Positions 1-7,074 of a stretch of DNA of 10,491 nt are shown one piece after another (within the stretch, counting starts at the first letter, position 1; each line of letters starts with the position of its first letter). The notes under the pieces are model-generated. The model made no database searches and was not told the DNA's origin. It was given only the letters and a program-made list of their open reading frames with translations. The position numbers and the translations under genes are program-made. The DNA comes from Rickettsia typhi (GTDB lineage: Bacteria; Pseudomonadota; Alphaproteobacteria; Rickettsiales; Rickettsiaceae): contig CAMCTQ010000033.1 of assembly GCA_945878545.1 (NCBI GenBank), forward strand, positions 1-10,491. The letters are read 5' to 3'.

Positions 1-414
<414 letters not shown>

Positions 415-526
415 ATTTCAACTACTCCATTTTTTTAGTCGAGAGTGGAGTCAATTTACTTATACCATTCTCACTCGCTTTAAAATATTCTCCTATTATA
501 AACCTTTGAGATAAATAATAAAAAAT

Positions 527-607
527 CGTCACGGGCAACGCAAAGTGATCCATTCTTTCGTGACTTCAACTTACATCACTCGCCTTTTGGTTCCTTCGTA
601 ATGATGC
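527..607. repeat. Decayed palindromic repeat element (rickettsial-type)
   Basis: The inverted repeat GTCACG (528-533) / CGTGAC (559-564) has an inner extension, AAAG (543-546) with CTTT (555-558), that stacks on the right arm while the left side carries a bulge. A second imperfect pair is formed by the CATCACTCG-like stretch near 574-582 and CGTAATGATG (597-606). The wording (CGTCA...GCAACG...GTGATCCA) resembles the short interspersed palindromes common in Rickettsiales intergenic DNA. That family assignment is inference from memory; only the inverted repeats are directly visible. Confidence 0.4.
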
Positions 608-629
608 CTTTTAGATCATTACCTTTTTT
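598..629 (+). terminator. Possible Rho-independent terminator
   Basis: A perfect 8-bp stem, GTAATGAT (598-605) with ATCATTAC (615-622), has a 9-nt loop and is followed directly by CTTTTTT (623-629). This is the form of an intrinsic terminator on the plus strand. The stem is AT-rich and therefore weak, and it lies about 180 nt beyond the serS stop. It may end serS read-through and isolate the next gene. The stem's left arm overlaps the end of the palindromic repeat, so the repeat may have supplied it. Confidence 0.45.
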
Positions 630-724
630 CATTCCTTATCCATAATCCATATATATAAAGCTAGTTTAAATATAAATTAAACATTATTTCAATTAAGCTT
701 GGCTAATTAAATATAAATAACATC

Positions 725-753
725 TTGACAAAGAGTTGTAAATAAGGTATATG
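725..753 (+). promoter_or_regulatory. Putative sigma-70 promoter for the QLPP-repeat gene
   Basis: A perfect -35 hexamer TTGACA (725-730) is followed by a 17-nt spacer and TATATG (748-753) as the -10, which matches TATAAT at four of six positions. Transcription would start near 760 and give a leader of about 65 nt before the ATG at 825. No other gene lies downstream that this promoter could serve. Confidence 0.5.
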
Positions 754-770
754 TAATAGTTAAGGTATAT
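743..770 (+). repeat. Direct repeat TAAGGTATAT x2 at the promoter
   Basis: The 10-mer TAAGGTATAT occurs at 743-752 and again at 761-770, an 18-bp period. The first copy overlaps the proposed -10 hexamer and the second sits just past the expected transcription start. It could be a tandem operator, a duplicated -10, or chance in AT-rich DNA. The sequence alone does not decide. Confidence 0.35.
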
Positions 771-824
771 TAATAATTAAAATTAGTATAAAGATTAATT
801 AGTAAATTAACTATTTGTAAATTT

Positions 825-1577
825 ATGTCTATTATGTCATCCGTTAAATCTGCTGTTTACCAATCTCAAACTTCTAGCATTGTTAGGCCATATTCTGGTG
901 GAAAAGATTCTGTTGCAATTAAAGCAGGAGATTTCCTATTAAACGGGAAGAAAGTAGCAATAACAAAAGGGGATAGCTTAAAATCTATATCAGAAAAGAT
1001 TAATAAACTTGCGCCCCAAACTGGAGTAAGAGCTAGAATAGTTAAAAAGGATGATGGATATGGATTGCATTTAGTTTCCAAAAATAAACCTGTTGGAATT
1101 CAAGATCCAAATGGGGTTTTGGCAAACTTAATTGGTAAATCTAGTAAACATCTAATTCAAGTGACAGGTGGAGAAATCTTCTATAATAGACCTTTACCAA
1201 GATCACAACAACATTCACATGCCTTAATGGATATGTTTAAGGTTGTTAAACCTCATAATACAGAACCAAATCCGAATACATTGGTTGTGCTAAATCAATT
1301 ACCGCCGCAATTACCGCCGCAATTACCGCCGCAACTGCCGCCACAATTACCGCCACAACTGCCGCCGCAATTACCGCCACAACTGCCGCCGCAATTACCT
1401 ATGAATACGCCGTTACCTATGAATACGCCGCAATTACCGCCGCCATCCGAACAATTTTTATCAAGCACACTGCTCTCTACAGTAGGGTCTGGAATGCTTT
1501 GGACTGCAACTACATTAGGTAATGCTACTGCAACTGCTATTAGTGGAGTAGGTAGTATGTTAGGTTTGTGGTCGTAA
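825..1577 (+). CDS. Hook-IN-motif-like protein with QLPP tandem repeats
   Basis: A 250-residue protein I do not recognise as a named gene. Residues about 35-103 (AGDFLLNGKKVAITKGDSL, then EKIN, TGVRARIV, GYGLHLVSKN, IQDPNGVL) follow the spacing of the flagellin/FliD hook-IN motif: F-ING, I-sl--i---IN, GV-A, g--L-L-S. Residues 158-189 are eight exact QLPP repeats, followed by two LPMNTP units and QLPPP. The last 40 or so residues are hydrophobic and rich in Gly, Ala, Ser and Thr (SGVGSMLGLWS end), perhaps membrane-active. There is no N-terminal signal peptide. A second in-frame ATG (834) is possible; neither start has a clear Shine-Dalgarno. It has its own promoter and stands alone, convergent with the ABC transporter gene. 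Inference: a surface or secreted protein. The absence of other flagellar genes in the window argues against a working hook protein. Confidence 0.8.
   Translation: MSIMSSVKSAVYQSQTSSIVRPYSGGKDSVAIKAGDFLLNGKKVAITKGDSLKSISEKINKLAPQTGVRARIVKKDDGYGLHLVSKNKPVGIQDPNGVLANLIGKSSKHLIQVTGGEIFYNRPLPRSQQHSHALMDMFKVVKPHNTEPNPNTLVVLNQLPPQLPPQLPPQLPPQLPPQLPPQLPPQLPPQLPMNTPLPMNTPQLPPPSEQFLSSTLLSTVGSGMLWTATTLGNATATAISGVGSMLGLWS
1296..1445 (+). repeat. In-frame 12-bp (QLPP) and 18-bp (LPMNTP) tandem repeats
   Basis: Eight 12-bp units run from 1296 to 1391. They are built on CAATTACCGCCG with synonymous variants (CAACTGCCGCCA, CAACTGCCGCCG, CAATTACCGCCA), each coding QLPP. A perfect 18-bp tandem pair, TTACCTATGAATACGCCG, sits at 1395-1412 and 1413-1430, then one more QLPP unit and a proline codon. 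The first three units are identical at DNA level and later ones alternate TTA/CTG leucine codons, which suggests duplication of a two-unit block. The tract is much richer in G+C than its surroundings. Unit lengths are multiples of three, so copy-number change keeps the frame. Confidence 0.95.
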
Positions 1578-1759
1578 AATTGTATGATCACTGCGAAATG
1601 ATCTAATCTAGCTTACTCACAGAAGATGGCTACGTTATCCTTATGAACTCCTCACCATGATGCTTCTTGCACCAGAAACTTGAAGGAATATCTTGATTGT
1701 ATATGTTTAAGTATTACGGACAATTAATCGTAGACAGTCACAGTCGCATGCAAAACAAC

Positions 1760-3505
1760 CTACATCTCTTGAAATTCCCATAATTTTTTATATAGACTTT
1801 TATGGTTGCGGAGTAAGTTACTGTGAGATCCTTCCTCGATAATTTTACCCTTATCCATAACAATAACTCTGTCCATATGTTTTAGAGTAGATAATCTATG
1901 TGCAATAGCAATAACAGTTTTACCTTGGCTTTCTATCAGAAAATTAAGACTATCCTGAATTAATTTTTCAGTGTGGCTGTCAAGCGAAGATGTAGCTTCA
2001 TCAAGGATCAGTATTGGCGCATTCTTTAAGATAGCACGAGCAATCGAAATACGTTGCCTTTGTCCACCTGAGAGCTTTACACCTCTTTCCCCCACCTGAG
2101 TTTGATATTTATCTGGTAGATTCGTAATAAATTCATGAATATGAGCCGCCTTACTTGCTTCAATAACTTCTTCATCCGTAGCATCAATTCTTCCATAGCG
2201 GATATTTTCCAAAAGTGATCTATGAAATAACATAGTATCTTGAGGTATAACTGCAATATTCTCTCGCAGTGAGTCTTGGGTCACATCGCTAATATTTTGG
2301 CCGTCAATAAGTATTTGGCCATTTGTAGGCTTGAAATACCTAAGTAAAAGATTTACCAGAGAAGACTTACCAGCACCAGAATAACCTACTAACCCTATCT
2401 TCTCTCCTGGTTGTATTGCTAAATTAAGATTTTTAAAGACTCCATCTTTCTCACGGTAACCAAAACTAACATTCTTAAACTCTATTTTTGGACTGATCAC
2501 TCTTAATACCTTGGCATTTGGTTTATCAAAATCAGTTTGAGGGGTATATAAAAGTGAAATAGAACTTCGGAGGTCACCAATATTTCGGGCAAAATCCTGC
2601 ATAGATATCGTTATAGCCCAAGTTTCTTCTATTATCACTATAGCAATACCAAAGACAAAGGTAAAATCACCAACAGAAATTGAATTGTTCATCCTCAAAT
2701 ACATCATATAAAAGAGAAAAAATGCCATCATAATAAGAAAAAAAACACCGCTAATAACATGGCCAATAAAACTATATTTATAAACCAGAATTTGTTTTGG
2801 CAGAAAATCGTTGGATATCTGCTCATCTAGTTTTTTAAATTCTATTTTTCTAGAAGCAAATGATAAAACAGTAATAATGTTGGTGATTTTATCTGAAATT
2901 TGTCCAATTAGACGGTGCCTACTCTCCGTTTCATCAAAAGAAAGTTGATTTAATTTAATTGAAAATCTGTACATGATTGGAAAATATAATACACTCCAAG
3001 CACAAATGAATAAACTAAGATTAACATGAACTATAGAGAGGACACAAAAACTAACAATAATTTTTAATACTCTTTGTGATAGACCATGGTGCATTTCAGC
3101 CCAGAAATGATCGTAACCATCTAAAATACCTTTTATCTTACTAGTTATTGCTCCAGTAAAAGTATCCTGAAAAAATCTGTATGAATGGTGCTGTACATAA
3201 TCATATGATTTTAATAATAATGACCGTCTTACATTCGGTTCAGCCTTAAGCTCCAATATATCAGCTATTCTCCATGCAAGTTCCATAATTAATTGCGAGC
3301 AAAGCAAAAGAATAACTGGAAAAATAATATCACTATAGCTTATGCTATTTTCAGCTGACATTATGTCTACAAATAATTTAATAGCATAATGATAAGCGAA
3401 AGGATAAAGACTACCTATAACAGGAGCCATTAACATTCCAGCATAATACCATTTATAAGGTTTTATGTGTGGCCATAAAAAAGAGAGAATAGATTTATTT
3501 TGCAT
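1760..3505 (-). CDS. MsbA-like ABC half-transporter, permease fused to ATPase
   Basis: A 581-residue half-transporter in the usual type I exporter layout; it should work as a homodimer in the inner membrane. Residues 1-310 hold about six membrane segments (for example 21-45, 60-80, 146-178, 248-270, 278-296). The ATPase follows at 340-581. Its Walker A is GYSGAGKSS (374-382, K380). The Q-loop Gln is 422, the signature is LSGGQ (478-482), the Walker B is ILILDE (D502, E503), and the switch His is H536 in IAHRLST. All catalytic residues are present, so it should hydrolyse ATP. The family exports lipids, lipid A core, peptides or drugs; the substrate cannot be read here. The start is the ATG 17 bp after the SMR gene's stop, suggesting co-transcription. 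Rickettsial genomes carry more than one MsbA-like gene, so I do not assign the symbol. Confidence 0.92.
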   Translation of the reverse strand: MQNKSILSFLWPHIKPYKWYYAGMLMAPVIGSLYPFAYHYAIKLFVDIMSAENSISYSDIIFPVILLLCSQLIMELAWRIADILELKAEPNVRRSLLLKSYDYVQHHSYRFFQDTFTGAITSKIKGILDGYDHFWAEMHHGLSQRVLKIIVSFCVLSIVHVNLSLFICAWSVLYFPIMYRFSIKLNQLSFDETESRHRLIGQISDKITNIITVLSFASRKIEFKKLDEQISNDFLPKQILVYKYSFIGHVISGVFFLIMMAFFLFYMMYLRMNNSISVGDFTFVFGIAIVIIEETWAITISMQDFARNIGDLRSSISLLYTPQTDFDKPNAKVLRVISPKIEFKNVSFGYREKDGVFKNLNLAIQPGEKIGLVGYSGAGKSSLVNLLLRYFKPTNGQILIDGQNISDVTQDSLRENIAVIPQDTMLFHRSLLENIRYGRIDATDEEVIEASKAAHIHEFITNLPDKYQTQVGERGVKLSGGQRQRISIARAILKNAPILILDEATSSLDSHTEKLIQDSLNFLIESQGKTVIAIAHRLSTLKHMDRVIVMDKGKIIEEGSHSNLLRNHKSLYKKLWEFQEM

Positions 3506-3522
3506 GATGTTAATTCAAGATA

Positions 3523-3840
3523 TCATTTCGTACCTAATTTTAAGCCAATGATCCCTATTAAAATCATGCCAACAAAAACAATGCTACTAGTGGAAATAGG
3601 ATCTTTAAGCACTAATAGACCATAGGTAAACACTCCCACTATCCCAATACCAGTCCATACGGCGTAAGCAATACTCATAGGAATAGTTTTAGTGGCAAGT
3701 CCTAAAAAAACCATACTAAAACTCATCGAGATTATTACTAAAATTAAAGGAAGAGTAATTTTTAGTCCATTACAATATTTTATGCCCACTGCCCAAAATA
3801 TCTCAAATATTCCAGCAATCAGCAGATACAACCAAGCCAT
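3523..3840 (-). CDS. sugE: SMR-family exporter, guanidinium exporter (Gdx/SugE) subtype
   Basis: A complete 105-residue small multidrug resistance protein with four membrane helices (about 2-20, 29-48, 57-77, 84-101). SMR proteins are inner-membrane dual-topology dimers that use proton antiport through one membrane-buried Glu, here E13 in AGIFEIFWAVGIKY. The Gdx/SugE subtype is indicated by W16, S42 and the AYAVWTGIG block (Y59, W62), residues known to line the substrate site in Gdx, and by the IGLKLGTK end typical of SugE. The established role of this subtype is export of guanidinium, with weak export of some small quaternary ammonium compounds. It lies 62 bp after the DUF374 gene and 17 bp before the ABC gene on the same strand. 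I saw no guanidine riboswitch upstream. Confidence 0.92.
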   Translation of the reverse strand: MAWLYLLIAGIFEIFWAVGIKYCNGLKITLPLILVIISMSFSMVFLGLATKTIPMSIAYAVWTGIGIVGVFTYGLLVLKDPISTSSIVFVGMILIGIIGLKLGTK

Positions 3841-3902
3841 TTCAAATCAATTCATAAATTATCTCATTAGAAAATAATTCATATTCACAATATATGCAAA
3901 TC

Positions 3903-4583
3903 CTAATAAAAATCTTTCGCTTGATGGGTTAGATTGTTTAACTTTTCTTCCAATAGGAGCTTATCATGTTCATCATTACCACTAAGTTCCAATGGTTCAC
4001 CTATAACCACTATTATCTTGCTAAAAGGTTTTGGTAACATCATCTTATCCCAGCTTCTTAGCTCAAAATACCTTGAAGCATGGCATGAAACAGGAATCAC
4101 TTTTTTGTTGTATTTACTAGCAATTTTGGTAATAACACTACCATTTTTGTAAACGGGGCCCCTTGGTCCATCAGGGGTTACAACTATTTTTCCACCATTT
4201 GTAATTTGTTTTATAATTTCCTTTACAGCAGAATTTGAGTTCTTGTTTGTTGAACCTTGGATAATTTTATGATTCATCATCACAATTAACTTACCAATAA
4301 TCTTGCCATCAGAATGTGGACTAGTAAGACCAAAAGCATTTTTATAGTTACGAAAGATATACATACTATAAGCCAATCTATTATGCCATATAGCAAAAAA
4401 AAGCCCGTTTTCATTATCAAGCTTTTCCTCATCAATATTTTCTGGCATAATAAAGTGCCACCTGCTAGTAAAATAGGCAAGTTTAAGATAGATGAAAATC
4501 ATACTAGCTACTATATTGAATACTAGTTCACTGTTTTTCAAATAATGTTTGATTATTTTCTTCATTAAACCAATTATAGTCAT
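3903..4583 (-). CDS. DUF374 lysophospholipid-acyltransferase-like protein
   Basis: A 226-residue protein with the markers of the DUF374 branch of the LPLAT (PlsC-like) superfamily: AIWHNRL (64-70, with H67), TSPHSDGKIIGKLI (87-100), GSTNKNS (110-116), VVTPDGPRGP (134-143) and the FSKIIVVIGEPL strand near 187-198. A single hydrophobic helix (about 20-38) could anchor it to the inner membrane. The family is thought to move acyl chains onto lysophospholipids or lipid A-type acceptors. The exact reaction is not established, and the classic HX4D box is not intact (H67 is followed by Y72). The ATG at 4565 (M7, MKKIIKHYLKN) is a plausible alternative start. The ATG at 4583 lies only 5 bp beyond the palindromic repeat, so the first six residues may have been gained with it. 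Confidence 0.85.
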   Translation of the reverse strand: MTIIGLMKKIIKHYLKNSELVFNIVASMIFIYLKLAYFTSRWHFIMPENIDEEKLDNENGLFFAIWHNRLAYSMYIFRNYKNAFGLTSPHSDGKIIGKLIVMMNHKIIQGSTNKNSNSAVKEIIKQITNGGKIVVTPDGPRGPVYKNGSVITKIASKYNKKVIPVSCHASRYFELRSWDKMMLPKPFSKIIVVIGEPLELSGNDEHDKLLLEEKLNNLTHQAKDFY

Positions 4584-4588
4584 TTATC

Positions 4589-4667
4589 TTGAACGTGCGT
4601 ACGTTGTTACTCGTCGCTCTCCTAGTACTTCTAGGCTTCGCTTCTCGCGCCTAGTACGCAAGTTCAA
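4589..4667. repeat. 79-bp nested palindromic element between aatA and DUF374 gene
   Basis: The outer arms are TTGAACGTGCGTAC (4589-4602) and GTACGCAAGTTCAA (4654-4667), complementary at 13 of 14 positions. Inside are CCTAG (4621-4625) / CTAGG (4631-4635) with a 5-nt loop, and CTAGGC (4631-4636) / GCCTAG (4649-4654) with a 12-nt loop. These share an arm, so they form alternative hairpins. CCTAGTAC occurs twice (4621-4628 and 4650-4657). The element starts one base after the aatA stop on the minus strand and ends 5 bp before the next ATG, filling the spacer. No T-run follows on either strand, so it is not a standard terminator. It resembles the mobile palindromic repeats of Rickettsiales; that assignment is inference. 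Confidence 0.85.
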
Positions 4668-4668
4668 C

Positions 4669-5880
4669 TTAAACGACATAGCTTAATTGGTTTATACTTT
4701 CCTTAATTCTATGACATGCTTTTGTCAGCAGTTCCTCGCTTGTTGCATAAGAAATACGAAAATAACCCTCTAAGCCAAATGCTATACCAGGTACTACTGC
4801 TACATTTGCATGTTCTAGTAAATAAGTTGCTACATCATTATCATTTTTTAATATTTGTCCAGAAGGTGTTTTTTTACCAAACAATTTTGTGCATCTAGGA
4901 AACAAATAAAAAGCCCCTTCGGATTTGTAACATTCAAGAGTGTTGATTTTAGATAACAAACTAAGTACCAGATCTCGCTTTTTTCTAAAACCAAGAGCAT
5001 TTAAGGGTATATAGCTTTGCGTACCATTAAGAGCCTCAATAGCCGCAACTTGACTTATCGAAGATGGGTTAGAAGTACTTTGAGATTGAATTAACGTCAT
5101 TGCTTTTATTATATCTTTATTACCAACCCCGTACCCTATTCTCCATCCTGTCATTGAATAGGATTTTGATACACCATTAACTATAAATATTCTATCTTTC
5201 AAATCTGGTGCTACAGTAGCAAGAGTATAGAACTCAAATCCATCAAAAGTGATATGCTCATATATATCATCAGACATTACATAAACATTGGGATGTTTTC
5301 TTAAGACATCTGCTAATAAAATTAAATCATCTTTCGAGTAAGCTGCTCCAGAAGGATTACTCGGAGAATTTAAAATAAACCACTTGGTTTTGCTTGTAAT
5401 GGCTTTTTTAAGCGATTCTGGTGTTATTTTAAAACCAGTTTCTATATGGGCTTCAATTGTTATAGGTTTGCCTTCAGCAAGCAGAACAATGTCTGGATAA
5501 GATACCCAGTAAGGTGCTGGAATTATTACTTCGTCGCCTTTGTTAAGAGTCGCCATAAATAGATTGTAGATCACCTGTTTTCCGCCAGCACCAATAATTA
5601 CCTGTTCTGGCAAATATTCAAGACCATTTTCTCGTCTAAACTTTTCACATACGGCTTTCTTTAGTTCTGGCATTCCATCAACATTAGTATATTTTGTTAA
5701 CCCCTGTTTTATCCCAGCAATTGCAGCAAGCTTAATATTTTCTGGAGTGTCGAAATCTGGTTCACCAGCTCCAAGAGATATAACATCTATACCATTTCTT
5801 TTTAATTCTGCAGCTTTTGCAGAGACAGCAAGAGTTGGCGATGGTTTAACTAAGCTTAATCTTTCAGCTATTAATGACAT
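4669..5880 (-). CDS. aatA: Aspartate aminotransferase, PLP-dependent class I
   Basis: A full-length 403-residue fold-type I aminotransferase, cytoplasmic, interconverting aspartate plus 2-oxoglutarate with oxaloacetate plus glutamate. The N-terminus has KPSPTLAV and ISLGAGEPDFDTP, typical of the I-gamma subgroup. Key residues are all present: N175 in NSPSNPSG, D204 and Y207 in MSDDIYE (contacts to the PLP ring), K239 in GVSKSYSMTGWRIGY (Schiff-base lysine), R247, and R375 in FRISYAT (substrate alpha-carboxylate). Length and wording agree closely with the rickettsial AatA as I remember it. It is the first gene of the minus-strand block and begins about 90 bp from the divergent TPR-methyltransferase gene. 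The stop codon abuts the nested palindrome. Confidence 0.96.
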   Translation of the reverse strand: MSLIAERLSLVKPSPTLAVSAKAAELKRNGIDVISLGAGEPDFDTPENIKLAAIAGIKQGLTKYTNVDGMPELKKAVCEKFRRENGLEYLPEQVIIGAGGKQVIYNLFMATLNKGDEVIIPAPYWVSYPDIVLLAEGKPITIEAHIETGFKITPESLKKAITSKTKWFILNSPSNPSGAAYSKDDLILLADVLRKHPNVYVMSDDIYEHITFDGFEFYTLATVAPDLKDRIFIVNGVSKSYSMTGWRIGYGVGNKDIIKAMTLIQSQSTSNPSSISQVAAIEALNGTQSYIPLNALGFRKKRDLVLSLLSKINTLECYKSEGAFYLFPRCTKLFGKKTPSGQILKNDNDVATYLLEHANVAVVPGIAFGLEGYFRISYATSEELLTKACHRIKESINQLSYVV

Positions 5881-5897
5881 AATTTTGTGACTAATTT

Positions 5898-5954
5898 TTT
5901 TGTTAAATTTATAAGTACTATATAATATTACTTTATTAGTTTGAACTTCAGCAA
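5898..5954. promoter_or_regulatory. Divergent promoter region, aatA / TPR-methyltransferase
   Basis: On the plus strand a perfect TATAAT (5921-5926) has a TTGTTA-like -35 at 5900-5905, with a short 15-nt spacer; a transcript would begin near 5933, about 40 nt before the TTG start at 5973. On the minus strand TTGCTG (complement of 5949-5954) and TAATAT (complement of 5925-5930) with an 18-nt spacer could serve aatA. The two -10 regions overlap, so the polymerases would compete. The plus-strand -10 is convincing; the other elements are weak. Confidence 0.4.
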
Positions 5955-5972
5955 ATTATATGAGAATATTCA

Positions 5973-7034
5973 TTGGAAATCAAATCAAAGATTGATAAAT
6001 TTAGGCATCCAATATTTATGATAGCACCTAGTATTTTTTCTAAATTAATTTATTATATAAAACGGTTATTTACATTTTTTCTCAATATTCCGACTCTGCT
6101 CAAAAATCAACTTCTTGCAGCAAAACAGAATCTTCAAAAATTGAAATATAATCTCAAAAATTTTGCTGAGGCAAATATAAATTTGGGTATATATCATCTT
6201 AATAATCAAAATTATAACGATGCTATCTTCAGATTTATGCTCGTTGATAAATTCCTTCGTCCAAACGACCCTTTTGTAAATTACTGGATAGGATGGACCT
6301 ATTTCCTTAAGAAAAACTATAAAAAAGCAATAATTCATCTTGAGAAGGGAGTGAGTGAAGATAAATTTAGCCTACTAAAATTTATCAAGGGTATTGACCA
6401 TACTACTAAAGTGCCCAATGAAATATATTCAATTTATCGTGGTATGACCACTGAAAGTGTTATTGATAAATTTTTCAACAAAGGTTATGACTTACCAAAA
6501 AATTTAGTTATTCAGCTAGTCGGGGCAATTGATAAATTACCAGAAGAATATTCTATACTCGAGATTGGTAGTAATGTAGGTTTAGTTGGCGGGGAGATAC
6601 AAAAGAGAATGCAAGATGGCTTTGTTCTCACTGGAGTTGAGAACTCAACAGAGATGGTTAAACTGCAAGCAAGATGTGGCCGAGATCTGGTTTACGACAA
6701 AGTAATTAACTTACCTATTGAGAATTATCTGATTGATAATAAAAACGAAAAATATGATGTTATCTTGAGTCTAGATGGATTTGCCAATAATTCGGATTTA
6801 GGGGATCTGTTTAGTAAAATCTATGATCGTTTATCTGCGGAAGGGTATTTTGCACTTGCTCTAAGAGTAAGTGATAGTACAGAATTTTCAGAAAAATACC
6901 TAGAGTTTTCTTATAGTAGAGATTATACAAATGAAATACTACAAAAATGCGGTTTCAAAATTATTTCTGATTTAGATTTAGAGCTACTTATGAAGGACAA
7001 CTACTATATATTTATTTGCAAAAAATTGGTTTAG
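5973..7034 (+). CDS. TPR-containing SAM-dependent methyltransferase
   Basis: A 353-residue protein in three parts. Residues 15-45 form a hydrophobic/basic helix that might bind membrane. Two TPR units follow: about 64-97 (ANINLGIYHLNNQNYNDAIF) and 99-132 (NYWIGWTYFLKKNYKKAI). Residues about 180-353 are a Rossmann methyltransferase with motif I ILEIGSNVGLVGG (195-207), an acidic strand end at GVENS (221-225) and motif IV-like YDVILSLDGF (261-270). The TPRs probably bind a protein partner; the substrate is unknown. The start is TTG, 10 codons after an in-frame stop region, with GAG (5962-5964) as a weak ribosome site. The first in-frame ATG is 6018 (M16) and would remove most of the basic N-terminus. 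The rest reads as a complete gene. Confidence 0.82.
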   Translation: MEIKSKIDKFRHPIFMIAPSIFSKLIYYIKRLFTFFLNIPTLLKNQLLAAKQNLQKLKYNLKNFAEANINLGIYHLNNQNYNDAIFRFMLVDKFLRPNDPFVNYWIGWTYFLKKNYKKAIIHLEKGVSEDKFSLLKFIKGIDHTTKVPNEIYSIYRGMTTESVIDKFFNKGYDLPKNLVIQLVGAIDKLPEEYSILEIGSNVGLVGGEIQKRMQDGFVLTGVENSTEMVKLQARCGRDLVYDKVINLPIENYLIDNKNEKYDVILSLDGFANNSDLGDLFSKIYDRLSAEGYFALALRVSDSTEFSEKYLEFSYSRDYTNEILQKCGFKIISDLDLELLMKDNYYIFICKKLV

Positions 7035-7045
7035 ATAAAAAAATA

Positions 7046-7074
7046 ATGCAACTATGTAAAACTATCGCTATAAT
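7046..7074 (+). promoter_or_regulatory. Putative promoter for mlaA-mlaC
   Basis: A perfect TATAAT (7069-7074) has a poor -35 candidate, ATGCAA (7046-7051), 17 nt upstream. Transcription would begin near 7081. That leaves only about 9 nt before the GTG at 7090 but about 24 nt before the ATG at 7105, which favours the later start codon. Confidence 0.4.

Larger units (their letters stand above)
415..824. other. Gene-free spacer between serS and the QLPP-repeat gene
   Basis: No convincing open reading frame exists on either strand in these 410 bases. The left half carries inverted-repeat material resembling a decayed rickettsial palindromic element (527-607) and a hairpin followed by a T-run (598-629). 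The middle is plain AT-rich sequence. The right part carries a promoter-like pair (725-753) overlapping a direct repeat (743-770), upstream of the gene starting at 825. I found no tRNA-like fold and no riboswitch. Confidence 0.6.

Noticed and set aside
424..451. ACTCCA / TGGAGT inverted repeat just after serS
   Set aside because: The stem is only 6 bp with a 16-nt loop and no T-run follows, so it is not a credible terminator.
1295..1591. Minus-strand open frame coding a Cys-Gly-Gly-Asn repeat protein
   Set aside because: It is the antisense shadow of the QLPP codon repeat (CCGCCG read backwards). It has no ribosome site or family match.
1578..1759. Spacer between the convergent QLPP and ABC genes, examined for a gene remnant, tRNA or bidirectional terminator
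   Set aside because: Short fragments in several frames gave no recognisable protein, no cloverleaf was seen, and there is no GC-rich stem with T-run.
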